Assembly (NCBI GenBank): GCA_025463305.1 | Contig: JAOBWK010000059.1 | Coordinates: forward strand, 1-64,000 | Direction: 5' to 3' | Source of the DNA: Ilumatobacteraceae bacterium | GTDB taxonomy: Bacteria; Actinomycetota; Acidimicrobiia; Acidimicrobiales; Ilumatobacteraceae | Length of the DNA stretch: 64,000 bases | In this document: in pieces, positions 19,437 to 29,476 of the stretch | How the letters are laid out: each line of letters begins with the position of its first letter | Position numbering within the stretch: the first letter of the stretch is position 1 | Made by a program: the position numbers and the translations under genes | The notes under the pieces: generated by a model | Told to the model about the DNA's origin: nothing | Databases searched by the model: none | What the model saw: the letters and a program-made list of their open reading frames with translations, nothing else

Positions 19437-21326
19437 TCAGAGCGAACCGAGCAGGGCGTCGTTGTCCTTGGTCGAGCCGAGCCGGCCGGTGAGCAGCTCG
19501 AGCCCGGCGGCGGGGTTGCCATCGGCAGCGGCGTCGGCCAGGATCCGCCGCAACGCCCACACCTGCTGCAACTGGGTGGAGGGGATCAGCAGCTCCTCGT
19601 GGCGAGTGCTCGACGCGATGACGTCGATGGCCGGGTACAGCCGACGCTCGGCGAGGTGTCGATCGAGGTGCAGCTCGGCGTTTGCCGCGCCGGTGAGCTC
19701 CTCGACGATCGCGTCGTCGGCCGGGTTGCCGGTGCCGACGAGCACGGTGGCGAGGATGGTCAGCGACCCGCCCTCTTCCACCTTGCGGGCAGCGGCGAAC
19801 AGTCGCTTCGGGGCGAGCAGCGCGCCCGCGTCGAGGCCACCGGCCAGCGTGCGCCCGGTCGACGGCGCCACTGCGTTGTAGGCGTGGGTGAGCCGGGTCA
19901 GGCCGTCGAGGATGACGACGACGTCGTCGCCCTGCTCGACGAGCCGCTTGGCCTTGTCGATGCACATCTCGGCGAGCTGGGTGTGCTCGTCGCTCGGACG
20001 GTCGAACGTGCTCGCCAGGACCTCGCCGCTGACCGTGCGGCGCATGTCCGTGACCTCTTCGGGCCGCTCGTCGATGAGCAGCACGATCAGCTTCACGTCG
20101 GGGTGGTTGCGCTCGATCGCCGAGGCGATGGTCTTGATGATCGTGGTCTTGCCGGCCTTCGGCGGGGACACGATGAGGGCGCGCTGGCCGAGGCCGATCG
20201 GGCTGATCAGGTCGATGATCCGGCACGCCGTCGGGTTCGTGCCCGGATCGGCCGGGTTCTCGAGGCGCAGGATGGAGTCGGGTGACACCGCGGTGAGGTC
20301 CTCGAACCGGGGGCGGGACCGGGCCGCGTCGGGATCTCCCCCGTTGACGGTGTGGACCTCGAGCAGCGCCGGGTTCTTCTCGTTGCGACCCGCCGGACGG
20401 CTGAGGCCGGTGACGTGATCGCCCTTGCGCAGACCGAACTGACGGGTCAGCTTCACCGGGATGTAGGAGTCGTCGCGGCTCGGCAGGTAGCCGCTGACCC
20501 GCAGGAAGCCGTAGCCCTCGTCGCGCAGGTCGAGGTAGCCCGACACCTCCACCGGATCCTGGCCGTAGCCGGCCTCGGCGGGCTCGTTGCGATCGCCGCG
20601 GTCGTTGCGCGGACCGTTCTGCCCGCCACCCTGGTTCCCGTTGCCGTTCCCCTGGTTGCCGTTGCCCGGGTTGCCGTTGCCCTGGTTGCCGTGCGGCGCG
20701 GGAGCGACGTTGGGCTGACCGGCGGGACGCGGTGCCTCGATCCGCTCCCCGTCGGGACCGACCTCGGCGCGGTTCTTGTTCCGACGGCGGCGCCGGCGGC
20801 GGTTCCGGCTCTCGCCATCGCCGTCGATCCCGTCGCTGCCGCCTTCGCCGTCGCCTCCGTCGTCGTCGCCCTCGTCGCCATCGGCGTCTCCGTCGGCGTC
20901 GACGGGCGCCGGTGCCGGGCGTCCGTCGACACGGGGTGCCGGCGAGGTCGACCGCGGCGCCTGGGCGTTGCCGGAGCTCCCGACCTGCGTGGTGGTCGGC
21001 GTCGTGTCGGTGCTGATGCCCTGCTCGAGCAGCTCGATCTCCCAGTCGGCCAAGGGCTCACCGTCGGGGCCGAGCACCGGCGCCGATGCGGTGGGCGAGG
21101 TCGACCCGGCGTCGAACAACGCCGGCGTGGCGCCCGACGTCTGCGGTTCGGGAGCGCTGTCACCACCCGACGACGGGATCGCCCCGGTGGTCTCGAGGAT
21201 CTTCTGGATCAGATCGGCCTTCTTCGCCCGGGACGTGCTCTTGACCCCGAGCGCGTTGGCGATGGCCATCAGCTGCTCGCGGTCTTTCGACTCCAGCACG
21301 GACTGTTCGAGGGCATCTGCGGCCAC
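19437..21326 (-). CDS. rho: Transcription termination factor Rho with long Gly/Asn/Arg-rich insertion
   Basis: Hexameric RNA-dependent ATPase that ends transcription. At 629 residues it is about 200 longer than E. coli Rho. An N-terminal SAP-like helical part (EQLMAIANALGVKS) is followed by an acidic then arginine-rich then Gly/Asn/Gln-rich region (about 100-250), as in other actinobacterial Rho proteins. Then come the RNA-binding cold-shock fold (GYGFLRVSGY, about 270), the Walker A loop SPPKAGKTTII (about 385-393), Walker B VVVILDGLTRL and the Q/R loops. It starts with GTG at 21326. It lies 223 bases after thrC, where mycobacteria have thrB. Confidence 0.96.
   Translation of the reverse strand: MAADALEQSVLESKDREQLMAIANALGVKSTSRAKKADLIQKILETTGAIPSSGGDSAPEPQTSGATPALFDAGSTSPTASAPVLGPDGEPLADWEIELLEQGISTDTTPTTTQVGSSGNAQAPRSTSPAPRVDGRPAPAPVDADGDADGDEGDDDGGDGEGGSDGIDGDGESRNRRRRRRRNKNRAEVGPDGERIEAPRPAGQPNVAPAPHGNQGNGNPGNGNQGNGNGNQGGGQNGPRNDRGDRNEPAEAGYGQDPVEVSGYLDLRDEGYGFLRVSGYLPSRDDSYIPVKLTRQFGLRKGDHVTGLSRPAGRNEKNPALLEVHTVNGGDPDAARSRPRFEDLTAVSPDSILRLENPADPGTNPTACRIIDLISPIGLGQRALIVSPPKAGKTTIIKTIASAIERNHPDVKLIVLLIDERPEEVTDMRRTVSGEVLASTFDRPSDEHTQLAEMCIDKAKRLVEQGDDVVVILDGLTRLTHAYNAVAPSTGRTLAGGLDAGALLAPKRLFAAARKVEEGGSLTILATVLVGTGNPADDAIVEELTGAANAELHLDRHLAERRLYPAIDVIASSTRHEELLIPSTQLQQVWALRRILADAAADGNPAAGLELLTGRLGSTKDNDALLGSL
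20600..20705 (-). repeat. Degenerate GGN/CAN tandem coding repeat in rho
   Basis: On the minus strand this stretch is a run of short units coding Gly-Asn-Gln-Gly-Asn-Gly-Asn. On the plus strand it reads as repeated gttgcc/cctggttgcc blocks. It encodes the intrinsically disordered part of the Rho insertion and is prone to length change by slippage. Confidence 0.7.
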
Positions 21327-21549
21327 GAGAACCTACTTTCGGGGATGTCCCTCGCGGGACGGGGATCTGGTGCGGGCACAGGGGCGTGCGGCGAGCGAGA
21401 GCACGACCGAACGCCAGACCACACCCACCAGCGGAGAGTTCCATGCGTTCACGGTTCCGCCTGCAACAGCTGCGGGGCGCATCGAGACACACGGCTCGGG
21501 GTTCCGAGCACTGGCACCCTATCCAGGCACCCTCCGCGGTTGCAACCGG

Positions 21550-22953
21550 TCAGCGGGCGACGGCGCGGCGGACGAACGCCTCGACGTCGGCGAGGTCGTT
21601 GCCGATGCGATTGGTCCGCTCGGGCCGATCGAAGATGTCGGCGAGGTGTGGCGGCAGCGCCGGGTGCACGCCGGTGGCCCGCTCGACAGCATCGGGGAAC
21701 TTCGCCGGATGGGCCGTGGCGAGGGTGACCACCGGTCGCCCGTCGCGCGTCGCCCGTAGCGCATGGACCGCGGCCGTGCCGGTGGCGGTGTGTGGATCGA
21801 TCAGTTGACCGCAGGACTCGTGGATCCGACGGATCTCGGCGAGGGTCTGGTCGTCGTCGAAGCGGGCGGCGCGGAACGACGGGGCGATCCACTGAGCGAT
21901 CTGGTCCTGCTCGACCTGCAGCGAACCGCTGTGGCGGAGCCGCTGCAGCTGCTCGGCCGTCATCCCACCGTCGCGGTCGTTCATCTCGAAGAGCAACCGC
22001 TCGAAGTTCGACGACACCTGGATGTCCATCGACGGGCTGACCGTTGGCACCACGCCGCGCGTGGTCATGTCGTTGTCGTTGACGAACCGGGTGAGGATGT
22101 CGTTGGCGTTGCTGGCGACGATGAAGTCCCTGATCGGCGCGCCCATCTCACGCGCGATCCAGCCGCTGAGCACGTTGCCGAAGTTGCCGGTTGGGACGCT
22201 GAACGTGACGCCACCGTCGTGGCCATCCGCCATCGACGCGCCGAGCGACCGGCATGCCGTGACGTAGTAGACGATCTGGGCCATGACCCGGGCCCAGTTG
22301 ATGCTGTTGACCGCGGACAGGCGCATGTCCTCGCGGAAGGCGACGTCGTTGAACATCGCCTTGACGAGATCTTGACAATCGTCGAAGGTTCCGTCGACCG
22401 CCACGGTGTGGACGTTCGGCGAGTCGACCGTGGTCATCTGCCGGCGCTGCACGTCGCTGGTGCGACCGTAGGGATAGAGGATGACGATGTCGACGTTGCT
22501 GCACGACTTCACGCCGTCGATGGCCGCGCTGCCGGTGTCGCCGCTCGTGGCGCCGACGATGGTGACGCGCTCGCCGCGCTCACGCAGCACGTGGTCGAAC
22601 AGCCGCCCGACGAGCTGGAGGGCGACGTCCTTGAACGCCAGCGTCGGGCCGTGGAACTGCTCGAGCAGCCACTCGTTCGAGCCGATCTGCACGAGCGGGA
22701 CGACGGCATCGTGACGGAACGTCGCGTACGCGTCGCGGCACAGCTCGGCGAACACGTCGGGGGCGATCTCGTCGCCGATGAACGGGCTCATCACCGCGGC
22801 GGCGACCTCGGCGTACGAGCGGGTGGCCGACAGGTCGGGCAGTGACGGCCACTTCTCCGGCAGGTAGAGCCCGCCGTCTGTGGCGAGGCCGGCGAGGAGC
22901 ACGTCGCAGAAGCCGAGCCCGGGCGCCGTGCCGCGCGTGGAGACGTAGCGCAT
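21550..22953 (-). CDS. thrC: Threonine synthase
   Basis: PLP enzyme that converts O-phosphohomoserine to threonine. The 467-residue size and the N-terminus (MRYVSTRG, then DGGLYLPE) point to the longer fungal/E. coli-type threonine synthase. The PLP lysine lies in GPTLAFKDVALQL (about Lys106), and the phosphate-binding glycine-rich loop is ATSGDTGSAAI. SVPTGNFGNVLSGW is a family mark. The ATG at 22953 lies six bases after the hom stop, so the two are co-transcribed. Confidence 0.95.
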   Translation of the reverse strand: MRYVSTRGTAPGLGFCDVLLAGLATDGGLYLPEKWPSLPDLSATRSYAEVAAAVMSPFIGDEIAPDVFAELCRDAYATFRHDAVVPLVQIGSNEWLLEQFHGPTLAFKDVALQLVGRLFDHVLRERGERVTIVGATSGDTGSAAIDGVKSCSNVDIVILYPYGRTSDVQRRQMTTVDSPNVHTVAVDGTFDDCQDLVKAMFNDVAFREDMRLSAVNSINWARVMAQIVYYVTACRSLGASMADGHDGGVTFSVPTGNFGNVLSGWIAREMGAPIRDFIVASNANDILTRFVNDNDMTTRGVVPTVSPSMDIQVSSNFERLLFEMNDRDGGMTAEQLQRLRHSGSLQVEQDQIAQWIAPSFRAARFDDDQTLAEIRRIHESCGQLIDPHTATGTAAVHALRATRDGRPVVTLATAHPAKFPDAVERATGVHPALPPHLADIFDRPERTNRIGNDLADVEAFVRRAVAR

Positions 22954-22959
22954 CGGGGT

Positions 22960-24255
22960 TCAGCCGCCGATCACGCGCAGCAGGCTGCCGATGCGAGTCA
23001 CGACATCGAGGTCGCGCAGCTCGCGCAGGCACGTCTGCACGGCCGACTCCTTGGCGCTGTGGGTGATGAACACGAGCCGGGCATCGTCGCGCAGGCCCTC
23101 CTGTTCCATCGCCCGGACGCTGACGTCGTTGCGGGCGAGCACCCCGGCCACCGCGTGCAGGACACCGGGCCGATCGGCGACGTCGAGACTGATCAGGTAC
23201 TCGGAGCTGGTCTGGTCGATGGGCCGGATCTTGGCCCGGCCGAACGAGCCGAGCGAGCCGTGGGTGCCCTGGCGGAGGTTGACGGCGGCGTCGATCACGT
23301 CGCCGAGCACGGCGCTGGCCGTCGGCAACCCGCCCGCGCCACGCCCGTAGAACATCAGCGAGCCGACCGCGGCACCCTCGACGAACACCGCGTTGTAGCT
23401 CTCTCGCACGCTGGCCAGCGGATGGTGCTTGGGCACCATCGCCGGATGGACGCGCACGGCGACCTCGCCGGTCTCCTCGTCCTGCTCGCAGATCGCGAGC
23501 AGCTTGACGACGTAGCCGAGGCGGGTGGCCATCGCGATGTCGCCGGCCGTCACGCCGCTGATGCCCTCGTGGTAGACATCGCCGGCCACCACCTTGGTGC
23601 CGAACGAGATCGTGGCCATGATCGCGGCCTTCGCGCCGGCGTCGAAGCCCTCGACGTCGGCCGTGGGATCGCGCTCGGCGAACCCGAGCCGCTGGGCCTC
23701 GGACAACGCGGCCGAGTAGTCGGCGCCCTCCTCGGTCATCTTGGTGAGGATGAAGTTGGTGGTGCCGTTGACGATGCCGAGCACCCGCCGGATCGGCTCG
23801 CCGCGCAGGCTCTCGCGCAGGGCCCGGATGAGCGGGATGCCACCGGCCACCGCTGCCTCGAACAGCAGGTCGACGCCGGCCGAATCCGCTGCTGCGTACA
23901 GCTCGGTGCCGATGTTGGCGAGCAGCTCCTTGTTCGCGGTGACGACGGGCTTGCCCTTGCCGAGCGCGGTGACGATCAGCTCGCGGGCCGGCTCGATGCC
24001 GCCGATCACCTCGACGACGAGATCGACCTCGGCATCGTCGACCACGGCCTGGGCATCGCGCACCAGCACGCCCTGGCTGAGCTCGACCTCGCGCTCGCGG
24101 GACATGTTGCGCACCGCGACCCGGGTGACCTCGAGCCGCAGCCCGGTGCGGGCTTCGATCGCGTCTGCCTGTGCGGCGACGAGCTGGACGAACGCCGCAC
24201 CGACGTTGCCGCAGCCGAGAACGCCGATCCGAACGTGATTGCCGAGAAGTGCCAC
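22960..24255 (-). CDS. hom: Homoserine dehydrogenase
   Basis: Reduces aspartate semialdehyde to homoserine, the branch point to threonine and methionine. The 431-residue protein has an NAD(P)-binding Rossmann motif (IGVLGCGNVGAAF), KPVVTANKELLA, the catalytic region GIVNGTTNFILTKM with EAQRLGFAERDPTADVEG, and a C-terminal ACT domain (about 350-425, starting YLISLDVADRPGVLHAVAGVL) that is likely to mediate feedback inhibition. It starts with GTG at 24255. It is divergent from the ketopantoate-reductase-like gene, 98 bases away. Confidence 0.96.
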   Translation of the reverse strand: MALLGNHVRIGVLGCGNVGAAFVQLVAAQADAIEARTGLRLEVTRVAVRNMSREREVELSQGVLVRDAQAVVDDAEVDLVVEVIGGIEPARELIVTALGKGKPVVTANKELLANIGTELYAAADSAGVDLLFEAAVAGGIPLIRALRESLRGEPIRRVLGIVNGTTNFILTKMTEEGADYSAALSEAQRLGFAERDPTADVEGFDAGAKAAIMATISFGTKVVAGDVYHEGISGVTAGDIAMATRLGYVVKLLAICEQDEETGEVAVRVHPAMVPKHHPLASVRESYNAVFVEGAAVGSLMFYGRGAGGLPTASAVLGDVIDAAVNLRQGTHGSLGSFGRAKIRPIDQTSSEYLISLDVADRPGVLHAVAGVLARNDVSVRAMEQEGLRDDARLVFITHSAKESAVQTCLRELRDLDVVTRIGSLLRVIGG

Positions 24256-24353
24256 CCCGGCAGGCTACGCGGCAGCACTCCCGCTCTGAAACCAATTGCC
24301 CGCCGCCGAGGCCGCCGTCGCCGGGTGCGGTGGCACGTGCAACGCTGGGTGGC

Positions 24354-25328
24354 ATGCGCTACATCATCTACGGAGCGGGCGGGATCGGCGGGGTGGTCGG
24401 CGGGCGGCTCGCCCAGGGCGGCCACGACGTCGCGCTCATCGCGCGCGGCGCGCACGCTGCGGCGATGCGCGAGCACGGGCTGCGGCTCGCCTCCCCGATC
24501 GGCTCCGACGTGCTGCACCTGCCGGTGTTCGAGCATCCACGCGAGATCCGGTTCACCGACGACGACGTCGTGCTGATGGCCGTCAAGGGCCAGGACACCG
24601 GGGCCGCGCTCGACGCGCTCGCGTTGGAGGCCGGACCGGAGCTGCCGATCGTCTGCCTGCAGAACGGCGTGGCCAACGAGGCCGCCGCGCTGCGCCGCTT
24701 CCGCGACGTGTACGCCGTGCCGGTGCTCTGCCCCACCGGTCATCTCGAACCGGGTGTCGTGGTCGTCTACAGCGCGCCGAACTCCGGGATCTTCGACATC
24801 GGCCGCTACCCGGGCGGCGTCGACGAGCGCTGCACCACCATCGCCGCGGCGTTCACCGACTCGACGTTCGTGTCGATCGTGCGCCCCGACGTGATGCGCT
24901 GGAAGTGGGCGAAGCTGCTCGCCAACCTGGCCAATTCGGTCGAGGCCGCGTGCGGCCCGATCACCGGCGAGAGCCGGCTGGTGCCGATCCTGCGGGCCGA
25001 GGGTGAGGCTGCGCTGCACGCCGCCGGCATCGACTTCGCGTCGTTCGCCGAGGACAAGGAGCGCCGCGGGGATCTGCTGTCGATCCGCCCCGTCGACGGC
25101 GAGCGCCGCGGCGGCGGCTCGTCGTGGCAGAGCCTGGCCCGCGGCGTGGGCTCGATCGAGTCCGACTTCCTCAACGGCGAGATCGTGCTGCTCGGCCGCC
25201 TGCACGGCGTGCCCACACCGCTCAACGAGGTGCTGCAGCGCCTCGCCAACCGGATGGCGGCCACCCAGACACCGCCCGGCACGATGACCGAGGACGATGT
25301 GCTCGCGCTGCTCGGCCCGACCGCCTGA
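24354..25328 (+). CDS. Ketopantoate reductase family protein (PanE/ApbA-like)
   Basis: 324-residue NADP-binding reductase. The N-terminus IIYGAGGIGGVVGGRL is the dinucleotide-binding motif. VVLMAVKGQDT, QNGVANE and the lysine-bearing KWAKLLANLANSVEA are typical of the 2-dehydropantoate 2-reductase family, where the reaction makes pantoate for coenzyme A. The C-terminal SIESDFLNGEIVLLGRLHGVPTPLN matches the family's substrate-closing domain. Many genomes carry several paralogues with other substrates, so the panE symbol is withheld. The ATG at 24354 opens the Rossmann strand. Confidence 0.85.
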   Translation: MRYIIYGAGGIGGVVGGRLAQGGHDVALIARGAHAAAMREHGLRLASPIGSDVLHLPVFEHPREIRFTDDDVVLMAVKGQDTGAALDALALEAGPELPIVCLQNGVANEAAALRRFRDVYAVPVLCPTGHLEPGVVVVYSAPNSGIFDIGRYPGGVDERCTTIAAAFTDSTFVSIVRPDVMRWKWAKLLANLANSVEAACGPITGESRLVPILRAEGEAALHAAGIDFASFAEDKERRGDLLSIRPVDGERRGGGSSWQSLARGVGSIESDFLNGEIVLLGRLHGVPTPLNEVLQRLANRMAATQTPPGTMTEDDVLALLGPTA

Positions 25329-25343
25329 GGACGTCGGGACCGT

Positions 25344-25535
25344 TCAGCGGCGGCCGAGCCGACGGCGGCGATGCACCGCAGCGGCGGCGACGCAGACCAC
25401 CACGAACGCCGCGGTGAGGACGTTGCTCAGCGCTCCGGCTCCCGCCGCGAGCATCGTGACATCTCGCGTCGAGAGCGGGACGGAGATGGGGGGATAGCCC
25501 TGTCGGGTCGCCAAGGACACGGAGGGTGAAGTCAT
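25344..25535 (-). CDS. Possible small single-pass membrane protein
   Basis: 63-residue reading frame with one hydrophobic segment (about 27-54, ALSNVLTAAFVVVCVAAAAV) followed by a strongly basic tail (HRRRRLGRR), the pattern of a small inner-membrane protein. The ATG at 25535 has AAAGGG seven bases upstream. It converges on the ketopantoate reductase gene with 15 bases between the stops. No family recognised; it could be spurious. Confidence 0.38.
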   Translation of the reverse strand: MTSPSVSLATRQGYPPISVPLSTRDVTMLAAGAGALSNVLTAAFVVVCVAAAAVHRRRRLGRR

Positions 25536-25749
25536 GAGTGACCCTTTCAGTTCCGCCGCTCCTGACCGAGCGGTGGTATCCAAAGAGGTCGGGTTCGCCC
25601 TTGCTCCGCAGTGGCTCAGGCGACCAATTCGAGCCCCACTGCATCAACGCATCCCTCGTTCAGCGACACGGTACAAGTGCCTCCACCCTGCGACGAGGGG
25701 TTGCGTCCGGACTGAACACAATTGAGCCGTACGGCCTATGCCCGGATCC
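25536..25749. other. Intergenic stretch with overlapping divergent start signals
   Basis: About 210 bases of somewhat lower GC with no recognisable gene. A plus-strand frame (25534-25725, 63 residues) starts at the same CATG that starts the minus-strand small protein and has GGAGG eight bases upstream. Its translation is cysteine- and arginine-containing and looks like nothing known. No convincing terminator hairpin is seen. Confidence 0.3.
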
Positions 25750-26232
25750 TCAACCGCGGAGCGCGGTGATGATCTGGTCGAAGTGGTGACGATCGAGGAT
25801 CGCGCCCTCGCGGCGGACCTGACTCGGGTCCACATCGAGGATCCGGTCGAGCTTGGCGTAGCTCGGCCGGCCCTCGTGATCCCACGGTCCCGTGCCGACG
25901 GCGATCTGCCGTTCGTTGTCGTGGTGCTTCGACGTCAACGGCACGCCGACGAGCATCGACCCGCGCCGGCCGACGATGACGATCGGGCGGTCCTTGCCCT
26001 GGCCCGGATCCTCTTCCCACGGCACCCACGTCCACACGACCTCGCCGGGGTCGGCGTTGCCGTCGAGGTCCGGGTTGTACTCGACGGTCACGCCGGCGAA
26101 GGACGAGTCACTCGTCGGCGGCGGTCGATGCCCCGTCGGCGACGAGTGTGGCGCCGGCGCGGGCCCGCCGGACTTGCCCTTCGTCAACCGACCGACGATG
26201 CGGGCCATCATCCCGCCGAGCGTGCTCGCCAT
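25750..26232 (-). CDS. PemK/MazF-family protein without antitoxin
   Basis: 160-residue protein. Residues 1-45 are Pro/Ser-rich. The C-terminal two-thirds fit the PemK/MazF fold: DPGEVVWTWVPWEEDPGQGKDRPIVIVGRR, then MLVGVPLTSKHHDN. In MazF toxins this barrel cleaves mRNA. No antitoxin-sized gene is adjacent. The ATG lies five bases after the lysA stop, so it is the third gene of an argS-lysA operon. Relatives embedded in housekeeping operons may not act as toxins. Confidence 0.75.
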   Translation of the reverse strand: MASTLGGMMARIVGRLTKGKSGGPAPAPHSSPTGHRPPPTSDSSFAGVTVEYNPDLDGNADPGEVVWTWVPWEEDPGQGKDRPIVIVGRRGSMLVGVPLTSKHHDNERQIAVGTGPWDHEGRPSYAKLDRILDVDPSQVRREGAILDRHHFDQIITALRG

Positions 26233-26237
26233 CGTCG

Positions 26238-27524
26238 TCAGCCCAGATCGCAGGTGAGGAGGTCGTCGTAGGTCTCGCGACGCACCACGAGTCGCGAGGT
26301 GCCGTCGCTGACGAACACCACCGCGGGTCGGGTGACCTTGTTGTAGTTGCTGCCCATGCTGTGCCCGTACGCGCCGGTGACGGGCGTGGCGAGGATGTCG
26401 CCGACGACGATGCCCTCCGGGAGCGCGGCGTCGAAGATCAGCACGTCGCCGCTCTCGCAGTGCTTGCCGACGAGGCGCGCCGCAGCGGTTCGATCGGCGC
26501 CGGCGGCACGCGGCAGGAACGCCTCGTAGCCGCTGCCGTAGAGCACCGGACGAGGGTTGTCGCTCATCCCGCCGTCGACCGCGACGTAGGTGCGGATGCC
26601 GGGGATGTCCTTGATCGTGCCGACCGAGTAGAGCGTGACGGCTGCGGACGCGACGATGGAGCGCCCGGGCTCGACGCTGACCCGCGACCGCACGCCCATC
26701 GACGCACACGCGTCGAGCAGCACGTTGCCCCACTGCGCGATCGATGGCGCTTCTTCGCCGACGGTGTACGCCACGCCGAGGCCACCGCCGAGCACGAGCT
26801 CGGGGAGATCCAGTGGGATCGCGAACGCGGCCATCACCTCTGCCGCCTTGGCGAAGTTGGACGCGGCGAACACGTTCGAGCCGATGTGGCAGTGCACGCC
26901 GACGAGGTGCATCGTCGGCGTCGACCGGGCGCGCTCGACGGCGGTCATCGCATCGCCGTTGCCGAGGTTGAACCCGAACTTGCTGTCGTCCTGCCCCGTG
27001 GCGATGAACTCGTGGGTGTGGGCGTGCACGCCGGGCGTGACCCGCAGGACCACGTTCGGCGCGTCGAGCCCCTCGCCGACGAGCGAGTCGATGCGGTCCA
27101 TCTCGTCGAAGCTGTCGACGACGATCTGGCGCACGCCGGCCGACATCGCCATCCGCAGCTCGCCGAGGCTCTTGTTGTTGCCGTGGAACGTGCATGCGTC
27201 AGCGGGGACACCCGCCGCGAGCGCGACGTGCAGCTCGCCACCGGTGGCGACATCGAGCAACAGACCCTCCTCGTAGGCGAGCTTGGCCATCGCCTTGCAC
27301 AGGAAGGCCTTCGTCGCGTACACCGCGTTCTGGTAGCCGAACGCGTCGACGGCCTCCCGGCAGCGGTTGCGCAGGTGGGTCTCGTCGTACACGAACAGCG
27401 GCGTGCCGTACGTCTCGGCGAGGTCGACGAGCGAGCAGCCGCCGATGTGCAGCGAGCCGTCGGCCGCGATCTCGGCCGTGTCGGGGAGCAGTCCGAGCGG
27501 GATGGAGGTGTTGGCCGCCGTCAC
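26238..27524 (-). CDS. lysA: Diaminopimelate decarboxylase
   Basis: PLP enzyme for the last step of lysine synthesis, decarboxylating meso-diaminopimelate. The 428-residue protein shows VYATKAFLC (PLP Lys72), the HCHIGSN and GGGLGVAYT loops, EPGRSIVASA, the dimer-supplied cysteine in KHCESGDVL and the final GAYGHSMGSNYN. It starts with GTG at 27524, with AGGACC about six bases upstream, eight bases after the argS stop. The argS-lysA-hom-thrC order is conserved in actinomycetes. Confidence 0.96.
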   Translation of the reverse strand: MTAANTSIPLGLLPDTAEIAADGSLHIGGCSLVDLAETYGTPLFVYDETHLRNRCREAVDAFGYQNAVYATKAFLCKAMAKLAYEEGLLLDVATGGELHVALAAGVPADACTFHGNNKSLGELRMAMSAGVRQIVVDSFDEMDRIDSLVGEGLDAPNVVLRVTPGVHAHTHEFIATGQDDSKFGFNLGNGDAMTAVERARSTPTMHLVGVHCHIGSNVFAASNFAKAAEVMAAFAIPLDLPELVLGGGLGVAYTVGEEAPSIAQWGNVLLDACASMGVRSRVSVEPGRSIVASAAVTLYSVGTIKDIPGIRTYVAVDGGMSDNPRPVLYGSGYEAFLPRAAGADRTAAARLVGKHCESGDVLIFDAALPEGIVVGDILATPVTGAYGHSMGSNYNKVTRPAVVFVSDGTSRLVVRRETYDDLLTCDLG

Positions 27525-27532
27525 GCCGGGTC

Positions 27533-29269
<1,737 letters not shown>

Positions 29270-29340
29270 GGGTCACCCATTGTGCCGGAACACGCTGCGA
29301 GTTCCGGTGCCATATCGCCGCTATCGTGCTGTCCGCCCTG

Positions 29341-29412
29341 GCCCTCGTAGCTCAGGGGATAGAGCATTGGTTTCCGGAACCATGTGCGGGAGTTCGAATC
29401 TCTCCGAGGGCG
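29341..29412 (+). tRNA. tRNA-Arg (anticodon CCG)
   Basis: A full cloverleaf folds by eye: acceptor stem GCCCTCG/CGAGGGC, D stem GCTC/GAGC, anticodon loop TTCCGGA giving CCG (codon CGG), and T arm GGGAG-TTCGAAT-CTCTC, with discriminator G. The top pair of the anticodon stem is T-T, a mismatch. CCA is not encoded (CA follows). It lies beside argS, divergently transcribed. Confidence 0.95.
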
Positions 29413-29476
29413 CAACAGAAGTCCAGCGACGATCGCGCGAGCGGCCATCCCCGGTGCCACGGCAACCGAACCGCCG

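Noticed and set aside
25344..25749. Toxin-antitoxin pair formed by the small membrane frame and the PemK-like gene
   Set aside because: The small frame is downstream of the PemK-like gene with no coupling and does not look like a MazE/PemI antitoxin.
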